From contig JBOGWB010000076.1 of NCBI GenBank assembly GCA_050693035.1, positions 1 through 64,000 on the forward strand: a DNA stretch of 64,000 bases. The letters run 5' to 3'. Below, in pieces: positions 58,304 through 64,000 of the stretch. The notes under the pieces are model-generated. The model searched no databases and had not been told where the DNA came from. It worked only from the letters and a program-made list of their open reading frames with translations. The stretch is from DASYVD01 sp050693035. GTDB lineage: Bacteria; Actinomycetota; UBA4738; CALAEC01. The translations under genes and the position numbers were made by a program. Position 1 is the stretch's first letter. Each line of letters begins with the position of its first letter.

Positions 58304-58786
58304 CTACGCCTCTTCGGAGGCTGCGGGCTCGGCCTCCTCGTCTGAGAACGGTTCCACCAGGTCGAGGAGCTCCGCTCTCAGGAGCTCGGCCATACGGCGC
58401 TCCCGGAGCTCCTCCCTGGGGGACAGTAGGACCTCCTGCACCTTGACCACCAGCATCTCCGGGTCGAAGGGCTTCGACTGGTATCCGTCGACGCCCATCT
58501 CCCAGCCCCGGATGATCTCCTCCTCGTCGCTCGCGTCGGAGAGCACCAGGACCTTGGTCGAATCGCGCAGACCGGAGCGGTTCATCTCCTGGAGGACGTC
58601 CCAGCCGGAGGCGGGGCCGAGCACCAGGTCCAGAAGGACGAGCTCGTAGGCTCCCTCACGCTCGCGCAGGGCACGGAGAGCCTCATCGGCCGACGCCACC
58701 TCGGTAACGTCATACCCGTAGGTGGTGAGGGCGGAGGCCACCTGAGCCCGAACTTCGGGCTCGTCCTCGACGACGAGGATCTCCAT
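58304..58786 (-). CDS. Response regulator, receiver domain with short helical tail
   Basis: 160 aa from ATG 58786; a longer frame to 58831 is unsupported. Receiver residues are complete: ILVVEDEPEVRAQVASAL, VLLDLVLGPASGWDVL, VLVLSDASDEEE and GYQSKPFDPE (Lys). The last 40 residues are an acidic helix (RERRMAELLRAELLDLVEPF, SDEEAEPAASEEA), not a DNA-binding domain. It may act on a protein partner. It ends 19 nt from the DUF5679 stop, convergent. Confidence 0.82.
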   Translation of the reverse strand: MEILVVEDEPEVRAQVASALTTYGYDVTEVASADEALRALREREGAYELVLLDLVLGPASGWDVLQEMNRSGLRDSTKVLVLSDASDEEEIIRGWEMGVDGYQSKPFDPEMLVVKVQEVLLSPREELRERRMAELLRAELLDLVEPFSDEEAEPAASEEA

Positions 58787-58831
58787 CCACAGCCAGGTAT
58801 CGGCGCGCCCGGGTGAGAGATTGAGGCCCAA

Positions 58832-59308
58832 CTAGTTGGCGCCGGCCGGGCGAAGGAGGTCCTCCGGGGACCACATGGGGTTGTCCGGAGCAAGCCGCCG
58901 GTGCCTGAGGGCCAGGGCGGCCACGGTCGTGCGCTCGAAGACATCCCGGACGGCCGAGTGGACGTCCACCCACAGCTCTTGGAGGCCGCAACGCCCGTCC
59001 TGAAAGCACGTGTGGTCGGCGGGCTCCAGGCAGTACATGGGGAAGGCGGGTCCCTCCATCACGTCCACGATCTCGGAGACCCGGATCGTGGAGGGGTCTC
59101 TGGCGAGCCTGCACCCTCCTCCCGCACCGCGGAAGGACTCCACCAGGCCCGCCTTGTGCAGCACGGCGAGCTGCTGCTCGAGGAATCGGAGAGGGATGCC
59201 CTGGGCCTCGGCGATCTCCCGGGCGGGAACACGGCTGGGGCCGTAGCGGAGCGCCAGCTCGACCGTGGCCCGCAGGGCGTACTCGGTCCTCTGCGAGACC
59301 TTCAGCAT
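58832..59308 (-). CDS. Rrf2-family regulator with Fe-S cluster cysteines
   Basis: 158 aa from ATG 59308 (AAAGGCGG upstream). Winged-helix start MLKVSQRTEYALRATVELAL, recognition region IAEAQGIPLRFLEQQLAVLH, wing GAGGGCRLARDP. Three cysteines in CLEPADHTCFQDGRC are spaced like those that hold an Fe-S cluster in IscR/NsrR/RsrR-type proteins. It probably senses oxidative, nitrosative or iron stress. Its own promoter has TATAAT 75 nt upstream, and the divergent DUF4395-thioredoxin pair may be under its control. Confidence 0.85.
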   Translation of the reverse strand: MLKVSQRTEYALRATVELALRYGPSRVPAREIAEAQGIPLRFLEQQLAVLHKAGLVESFRGAGGGCRLARDPSTIRVSEIVDVMEGPAFPMYCLEPADHTCFQDGRCGLQELWVDVHSAVRDVFERTTVAALALRHRRLAPDNPMWSPEDLLRPAGAN

Positions 59309-59383
59309 CTGGTCCGCCTTTCTGGTCTCTGGTCGAACGTATCCCTGGCTTCGGGATCCTGTCAACGCAGCCGGACGCGAGAA

Positions 59384-59389
59384 ATTATA
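59384..59389 (-). promoter_or_regulatory. Consensus -10 of the Rrf2 gene
   Basis: TATAAT on the reverse strand, 75 nt before the ATG, giving a leader of about 70 nt. No good -35 at 17 nt, hinting at activator help or an extended -10. Confidence 0.5.
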
Positions 59390-59448
59390 CTGCAACGGTC
59401 GGATTCCCCCGACGGCGGAGCGGGTCACGCTTCCCTGACGAGGAAGAC

Positions 59449-59925
59449 ATGAGTCGTCCAAACACAGATATGGTGGACCCCCGCCTTCCGAGGCTCGGGC
59501 AGGCCATCACGGGGATCGCCCTGGGCCTGGCCTTCGTCCTCCTCTGGCCCGTCGTGATCCCCGTCGTGGCCGCCGTCCTGGCCGGAGCCTCCCTTCTGGG
59601 ACCGCGGGCGAACCTCTACGCCCACCTGTTCCGGTGGGTGAAGGGCGCGTTCTCCCTGAAGCCCCCGGCCCACCTGGAGGAGGCCGCTCCCCCACGCTTC
59701 TCCAACACCGTGGGATTCGTGTTCACGGCCACGGCCTCGGTCGCCTACTACGCCTTCGGCGCGGAGGCGGTGGCCTGGACGCTGGCCCTGATCGTCTCGG
59801 CCCTGGCGCTGCTGGCCGCGGTGACCGGACTGTGCGTCGGCTGCGAGCTGTACGTCCTGGCCCGCCGCGTCGCCACCCGTGGGCGCGTGTCTCGCAGGCT
59901 CACCGTCCCCGTCTCCGGAAGGTAG
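59449..59925 (+). CDS. DUF4395 membrane protein
   Basis: 158 aa with four predicted helices. DUF4395 marks: VDPRLPRLGQAITGIALGLA at the start, and near the end LLAAVTGLCVGCELYVLARR with a CxxC pair facing the membrane. Often found next to thioredoxins and sulfurtransferases; a thioredoxin follows by 2 nt, so a redox role at the membrane is likely. Divergent from the Rrf2 gene by 140 nt. Confidence 0.83.
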   Translation: MSRPNTDMVDPRLPRLGQAITGIALGLAFVLLWPVVIPVVAAVLAGASLLGPRANLYAHLFRWVKGAFSLKPPAHLEEAAPPRFSNTVGFVFTATASVAYYAFGAEAVAWTLALIVSALALLAAVTGLCVGCELYVLARRVATRGRVSRRLTVPVSGR

Positions 59926-59927
59926 CG

Positions 59928-60311
59928 ATGCTGCTCCGGCTGTTGCTCCTGGCCACCGTGGTGGCCACCCTGTACGTGGTTTGGGTCCTGTGGCGGCGGC
60001 CCCCGGGTCGCCTCCGGAAGCTCGACCTCCCGGGGCTGGGGGTGTGGGGTCCGGCGGTGGTTCAGTTCACCACCCCCACCTGCGGACCCTGCAAGGCGGC
60101 GGCGCCCTGGCTGGCAAGGGCCGCCGATCGGGCGGGGGTCCGATTCGCAGAAGTGGACCTCAGCGAACGGCCGGAGGTGGCTCGTCGGTACGGGATCCGG
60201 ACCGTGCCCACCATCGTGGTGGCCGGCGAGGAGGGTGAGGTCGTCGGGACCTGGACCGCTCTTCCCGGCGACGGGGCGCTGGAAGAGGCGGTCCGCCGGG
60301 CGGCAACCTAG
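59928..60311 (+). CDS. Membrane-anchored thioredoxin-like protein
   Basis: 127 aa, ATG with GGAAGGT upstream. A membrane helix (LLRLLLLATVVATLYVVWVL) and a thioredoxin fold with active site FTTPTCGPCKAAAPWLARAA, and cis-Pro in GIRTVPTIVVAGEEG. It should reduce or isomerise disulfides at the membrane face. Follows DUF4395 by 2 nt. Confidence 0.87.
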   Translation: MLLRLLLLATVVATLYVVWVLWRRPPGRLRKLDLPGLGVWGPAVVQFTTPTCGPCKAAAPWLARAADRAGVRFAEVDLSERPEVARRYGIRTVPTIVVAGEEGEVVGTWTALPGDGALEEAVRRAAT

Positions 60312-60368
60312 CGCCCGCGCCCTCTCTACTTCAGACCGGTCCTCCCCCGTGCACCCGGGTGGCGCGGG

Positions 60369-60374
60369 TATCAT
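60369..60374 (+). promoter_or_regulatory. -10 element for gpgS
   Basis: TATCAT ends 6 nt before GTG 60381. No ribosome site lies between, so the gpgS message is probably leaderless. Confidence 0.55.
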
Positions 60375-60380
60375 CGTCCG

Positions 60381-61340
60381 GTGTCCGATTGGTTCGCTCG
60401 GCGGACCTTCCACCACTCCCGTTTCGAGGACCTGCGGGCTCTCCTTCGAGCCAAGGAGGCGGGAGGACACACCATCTCCGTCTGCATCCCCACCCTGAAC
60501 GAGGGAGCCACGATCGGGCCCATCCTTCGGTGCATCCGCGAGGCCCTCATCGAGGAGGTCCCCCTGGTCGACGAGCTCGCCATCATGGACTCGTCCTCCC
60601 AGGACGAGACGGCGAGCGTGGCCCGGGACTGCGGCGCCGACGTGTACCAGGACCGGGACATCCTTCCCCACCTGGAGCCGCTGGGAGGCAAGGGGGAAGC
60701 GCTGTGGAAGAGCCTGTTCGTGATGAAGGGAGACCTCATCGCGTGGTGTGACGCGGACATCGAGAACTTCGATCCCCCCTTCATCACTGGCGTGCTTGGC
60801 CCGCTCCTCACCGATCGGGACGTCGGCTACGTGAAGGCCTTCTACGAGCGGCCGGTGAAGTCCGGCACCCAGCTCGTGCCGGGTGAGGGTGGTCGGGTGA
60901 CCGAGCTCGTGGCCCGTCCGCTGCTGAACACGTTCTGGCCCACGCTCGCTCCCCTCGTCCAGCCCCTCTCCGGCGAATATGCGGGACGGCGGGCGCTGCT
61001 CGAGCAGGTACCGTTCTTCTCGGGCTACGGCGTGGAGATCGGATTGGTCATCGATATCGCCGAGCGCTTCGGGCTGGATGCATTCGCCCAGGTGGATCTG
61101 GGCGACCGGATCCACCGCAACCGAGGCGTGCGAGAGCTGGCCCGGATGGCCTTCGCCATCCTCCACGTGGTCATCCAGCGTCTGGAGTCCACCGGGCGGC
61201 TGGACCTCCGTACCGAGGTGGGGCGGACCCTGTACCAGTTCGTGCGCCCGGATGGAGAGCTGATGTCACAGGCGCAGCCGGTCGAGATCGGCGAGCGCCC
61301 GCCGGCGGCCTCGCTGCCCGAGTATCGCTCGGACCGGTGA
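60381..61340 (+). CDS. gpgS: Glucosyl-3-phosphoglycerate synthase (GT81)
   Basis: 319 aa, GTG start. GT81-family enzyme: donor loop SVCIPTLNEGATIGPILRCI, ELAIMDSSSQDETASVARDC, LGGKGEALWKSLFVMKGDLI, metal-binding AWCDADIENFDPPF, and YVKAFYERPV. It transfers glucose (or mannose) from a nucleotide donor to 3-phosphoglycerate, the first step towards glucosylglycerate or mannosylglycerate and methylglucose polysaccharides. Glucose versus mannose specificity cannot be fixed from sequence. Its stop overlaps the phosphatase start (GTGA), so both are translated together. Confidence 0.85.
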   Translation: MSDWFARRTFHHSRFEDLRALLRAKEAGGHTISVCIPTLNEGATIGPILRCIREALIEEVPLVDELAIMDSSSQDETASVARDCGADVYQDRDILPHLEPLGGKGEALWKSLFVMKGDLIAWCDADIENFDPPFITGVLGPLLTDRDVGYVKAFYERPVKSGTQLVPGEGGRVTELVARPLLNTFWPTLAPLVQPLSGEYAGRRALLEQVPFFSGYGVEIGLVIDIAERFGLDAFAQVDLGDRIHRNRGVRELARMAFAILHVVIQRLESTGRLDLRTEVGRTLYQFVRPDGELMSQAQPVEIGERPPAASLPEYRSDR

Positions 61341-62206
61341 GGACAGCCGCCGAGCGCCTGCCCGAGCTGGCTCGCCGGCTGGACCTCCGAATCGTGTACG
61401 CCGACCTCGACGGCACGCTGCTGGGGCCCGGCGGCTCGCTCTTCGCCAGCCCTGATGGGATCACCATGCGGGCCGCGGAGGCCGTGGGCGCCCTCCACCG
61501 GGCGGGCGTGGCCCTGGTGCCGATCTCCGGTAGGACCGTGCAGCTCGTCCGGGAGGCGGCGCGACTTCTGGGCTGCCCCAGCTTCATCGCCGAGCTCGGC
61601 GGAGTGACCTCCTTCGACGGCGAGATCCTCCACGACCACGGGGCGTTCCGAGGGTCGGGAACGCCGTTCGAGGCCATGGCCCGCACGGGTGCCGCGGCAT
61701 TGCTCCTCGAGGCGTTCGCCGGAAGGTTCGAGCCCCACGCGCCGTGGGCCCACATGCCCCGCGAGTGCAGCATGCTCTTCAGAGGGCAGGTGGACGTCCA
61801 CGAAGCCGGAGAGCTCCTGGATCGATCCGGCTTCGACTGGCTCTCGTTGCAGGACAACGGGATCATCCCCCGGCGGATGGCGGGGTCCCAGGAGGATCGG
61901 TTCCCGGGACTGGAGGCGGAGGAGGTCCATGCCTACCATCTCGTCCCTCGGGGAGTGAGCAAGGCAGCCGCCGCGGCGGCGGACCTGTCTCGTCGCGGGC
62001 TCGGCCCCGACGCCGCCGTCGGGATCGGGGACTCGCCGGCCGACGCCGAGCTCGCTCATCACGTCGGGGCGGTGTTCATCGTGGCCAACGGCAGGCGGGC
62101 GGTGGAGGCCGGCGGCGCCTGGCCCGACAACGCCTACCTGACGGACGCCCCGTACGGCGAGGGCTTCGCCGAAGTGGTGTTCGGCTTGCTCGGCTCAGCG
62201 ACGTAA
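61337..62206 (+). CDS. Glucosyl/mannosyl-3-phosphoglycerate phosphatase (HAD-IIB type)
   Basis: 289 aa, GTG start in a GTGA overlap with gpgS. HAD motifs: IVYADLDGTLLG (nucleophile Asp), LVPISGRTVQLVREAA, GVSKAAAAAADLSRRG (Lys) and GIGDSPADAEL (metal Asp). The cap resembles MpgP/GpgP enzymes. It removes the phosphate from the product of the preceding enzyme to give the free glycosylglycerate, a compatible solute. Confidence 0.87.
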   Translation: MRTAAERLPELARRLDLRIVYADLDGTLLGPGGSLFASPDGITMRAAEAVGALHRAGVALVPISGRTVQLVREAARLLGCPSFIAELGGVTSFDGEILHDHGAFRGSGTPFEAMARTGAAALLLEAFAGRFEPHAPWAHMPRECSMLFRGQVDVHEAGELLDRSGFDWLSLQDNGIIPRRMAGSQEDRFPGLEAEEVHAYHLVPRGVSKAAAAAADLSRRGLGPDAAVGIGDSPADAELAHHVGAVFIVANGRRAVEAGGAWPDNAYLTDAPYGEGFAEVVFGLLGSAT

Positions 62207-62214
62207 CGGCCGCG

Positions 62215-63555
62215 TCAGACGGGGCGGGTGGGCTGGTCGGCACCCGATCCGCGAAGCCGTCGCCATCCCCGGCGAACCGCCCCCAGCACGCTGCGCCACA
62301 CTTCCTGGCCGTTCGAGCTCGAGGTGGCCTTCGACGAGGCTCCGATGGGGACGATCCGCCCGGGCCCCACCGCACGGTCGTCAGCCTCGCGATCCCCGGG
62401 CCCGCCGTGTGGAGAAGCCATCTCGGGTGTCTCCGGGGGCTTCGGCGGCCACGTCATGCGGGTATCCCACGCATGCAGGAGGAGAATCTTCGCCGCCGCC
62501 ACGGACGGAACCGCCAGGAGCATGCCCCACAGTCCCAGGAGGGTGCCCCCCGCAAGAAGCGCCAGCATTACGGTGACCGGGTGAAGCTTGACCGTTCGGG
62601 CCACGATGTTCGGGCTGAGGATGTGGTTGTCGATCTGCTGCACGATGGCCAGGCCGATGCCGGAGCCGATCGTCAGCGGCCATCCCGGGTCCAGGTGGAG
62701 CAGCCCCCCGGTTGGAGGGATCGCGGTGAAGGCGACGAACGCCGCGACGATGCCGCCGATCCACGGGCCGACGAAGGGGATGAGGTTGAAGAGCCCCGTG
62801 ACCAGTCCCACGACCGCCCAGTACGGCAGGCCCACCGCCCACAGCACGATCGCCGAGGCCAGCCCGACGAACAGCGACACCAAGAGCTGTCCTCGAAAGA
62901 ACCCGCCCACGGCCCGGCCGAGCTTCTCCATCACCGACATGAACCCCACCCGTCGGCGCTCGGGGACCATGGCCACGACACCCCGCTGGATCTTCGGGAG
63001 GTCCACCAGGAGATAGAAGGCCAGGATGGGGCCGAGGATCACCACCAGCACGAAATGGAACACTCCCCGAGTCAGTGACAGCAGGCTGCCGAGGTAGTCG
63101 AGAACCGCCCTCTGGCTCTCCGCGTTGAGTGCCGCCTGCGCGTCGATCCGGAAGTTGAACCGCCGCCCCAGGCCGTCGAGCGTCTCCACGGCCCGGTCGA
63201 CCAGACCGGGGAGGGACCTGGCGAACCCGGTGACCTGGTCGGCCACGACCGGGATGAGGTAGGAGAGGCCCGCCCCGACGAGGGAGAGGACCACCATGTA
63301 CGTGACGAGAGCGGCGACGATCCGGGGCATCCTCCGCGCCATCCGAGACACCAGCGGGTTCAGGACGTAAACGAAGATCAGGGCCACGGCCAGCGGAGGG
63401 AAGATGATGCGGATGGGGTAGAGGACGTATCGGAGGACGATGAACCCGAGCACGAGGACGCCGATGCCCGCCCATGCCACCACGCCCCACCGGGCGGCCG
63501 CGGCGACGAAGGGGTGGCCGAGCACCCGGGTGCGGTCGTCGTTCACCTCAGCCAT
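62215..63555 (-). CDS. AI-2E family transporter (PerM-type membrane protein)
   Basis: 446 aa, about eight membrane helices. Family features: FIVLRYVLYPIRIIFPPLAV, VVILGPILAFYLLVDLPKIQ, GLVTGLFNLIPFVGPWIGG, and VQQIDNHILSPNIVARTVKL. The family includes Na+/H+ antiporters and proteins of unclear substrate; the autoinducer-2 label is historical. A charged C-terminal tail of about 70 residues is cytoplasmic. Convergent with the HAD phosphatase, 8 nt between stops. Confidence 0.87.
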   Translation of the reverse strand: MAEVNDDRTRVLGHPFVAAAARWGVVAWAGIGVLVLGFIVLRYVLYPIRIIFPPLAVALIFVYVLNPLVSRMARRMPRIVAALVTYMVVLSLVGAGLSYLIPVVADQVTGFARSLPGLVDRAVETLDGLGRRFNFRIDAQAALNAESQRAVLDYLGSLLSLTRGVFHFVLVVILGPILAFYLLVDLPKIQRGVVAMVPERRRVGFMSVMEKLGRAVGGFFRGQLLVSLFVGLASAIVLWAVGLPYWAVVGLVTGLFNLIPFVGPWIGGIVAAFVAFTAIPPTGGLLHLDPGWPLTIGSGIGLAIVQQIDNHILSPNIVARTVKLHPVTVMLALLAGGTLLGLWGMLLAVPSVAAAKILLLHAWDTRMTWPPKPPETPEMASPHGGPGDREADDRAVGPGRIVPIGASSKATSSSNGQEVWRSVLGAVRRGWRRLRGSGADQPTRPV

Positions 63556-63682
63556 TATGACACCGGCTTCCGCTCCAACCTCCGGAGAAGCGTTCCTGAC
63601 ACCGAATGACTATCCCGCGATCCCCCGTCCGAGCGGTACAGTCTGCGGAACGGCCGTCCGATAACCGGGGGGAGGGAATGAC

Positions 63683-64000
63683 GTGCGGATCCTCGTGATC
63701 GACGACGAACCCGACGTCCTCCTCCTCTGCCGCGTGAACCTCGAGTACGAGGGCCACGAGGTCGTGGAGGCCGGCAGCGGGGAGGAGGGCCTCGACCAGG
63801 CCGTCCTGCATCGTCCCGACCTGATCGTCCTCGACGTCATGCTCCCCGAGAAGGACGGTTTCTCCGTGCTGCGGCGGCTCCGCGAGCACAGCGAGCTCGC
63901 GGACGTGCCGGTCATCTTCCTCACGGCCAAAGCCCAGGACGACGACCAGATCCGCGGGTTCTTGGCCGGCGCAGCCGAGTACGTCACCAAGCCGTTCAGC
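63683..64000 (+). CDS. Response regulator, cut by the right edge
   Basis: The first 106 residues are visible, from GTG 63683 (GGGGGGAGGG upstream). A standard receiver: RILVIDDEPDVLLLCRVNLE, VLDVMLPEKDGFSVLRRLRE with the phosphoacceptor Asp, VIFLTAKAQDDD and YVTKPFS (Lys). The output domain lies beyond the window. The 127-nt gap before it has TACAGT near 63637-63642 as a -10 candidate. Confidence 0.88.
   Translation, partial: MRILVIDDEPDVLLLCRVNLEYEGHEVVEAGSGEEGLDQAVLHRPDLIVLDVMLPEKDGFSVLRRLREHSELADVPVIFLTAKAQDDDQIRGFLAGAAEYVTKPFS

Overview
The window is GC-rich bacterial DNA with dense, bidirectional coding and the gene content of an actinobacterium (Actinomycetota), probably a deep-branching, uncultured or poorly described lineage. 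Pointers are the galU-glp-glpR (SepX) division block, a GpgS/GpgP pair, an MptB-like mannosyltransferase, a DUF5679 micro-protein, frequent GTG/TTG starts, and many starts that sit 6-8 nt after a -10 hexamer (leaderless mRNAs). The class cannot be fixed from sequence reading alone.

Layout. 1-4.9 kb: a secreted subtilase cut by the window edge, then a reverse-strand signalling group (GAF-SpoIIE phosphatase, a frameshifted MEDS-STAS protein, a MEDS-HATPase protein). 4.9-10.4 kb: gamma-glutamyltransferase, EamA exporter, amidase, PLP aminotransferase. 10.5-16.6 kb: an orphan secreted protein, then a reverse-strand polyamine operon with translin-like protein, agmatinase, Tat-lipoprotein binding protein, ATPase and two permeases. 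16.9-21.2 kb: the most novel-looking region, a forward cluster with a small basic peptide, three tandem near-identical 75-79 aa peptides, a GNRA-capped hairpin, a PqqD-like/M50 membrane-protease fusion, a secreted CxxC protein and a lipoprotein. It reads as an undescribed peptide maturation/secretion system. 21.2-24.2 kb: GlpR/SepX-like protein, divergent MoeA-type Glp, and GalU. 24.2-29.7 kb: a GGDEF protein, 5-FTHF cyclo-ligase, FmdB zinc ribbon, MTA phosphorylase with a probable CTG start, a SAF/CpaB protein and UppP.

29.7-36.1 kb: TldE and TldD, two polytopic membrane proteins that overlap tail to tail, and tRNA-Arg(CCT). 36.2-40.4 kb: an AAC(2')-I-type acetyltransferase with an FAD oxidoreductase, divergent from an ArsR-type regulator, an AHSA1 protein and a hydrolase, around a clear promoter/operator. 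40.5-45.5 kb: a STAS protein, an ECF sigma factor and a stressosome operon rsbR-rsbS-rsbT followed by a single protein fusing RsbX-like and RsbU-like phosphatases. 45.6-49.5 kb: YjbQ, thioredoxin-TPR, a degenerate histidine kinase, a NarL-type regulator and an HD-GYP protein. 49.6-55.4 kb: envelope genes, namely an LPVTG-anchored DUF11 repeat protein, a CAP-domain protein behind a candidate c-di-GMP-I riboswitch, GalT and an SLH/NlpC-P60 protein. 55.4-64 kb: a pseudo-receiver, a NIL protein, groEL with CIRCE and terminator, DUF5679, receivers, an Rrf2 Fe-S regulator divergent from DUF4395-thioredoxin, GpgS-GpgP, an AI-2E-type transporter and a response regulator cut by the right edge.

Two themes recur. 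One is partner-switching regulation (SpoIIE, STAS, HATPase, stressosome). The other is cyclic-di-GMP signalling (GGDEF, HD-GYP, riboswitch) next to cell-envelope genes. No insertion sequence, phage gene, rRNA or CRISPR array was seen.
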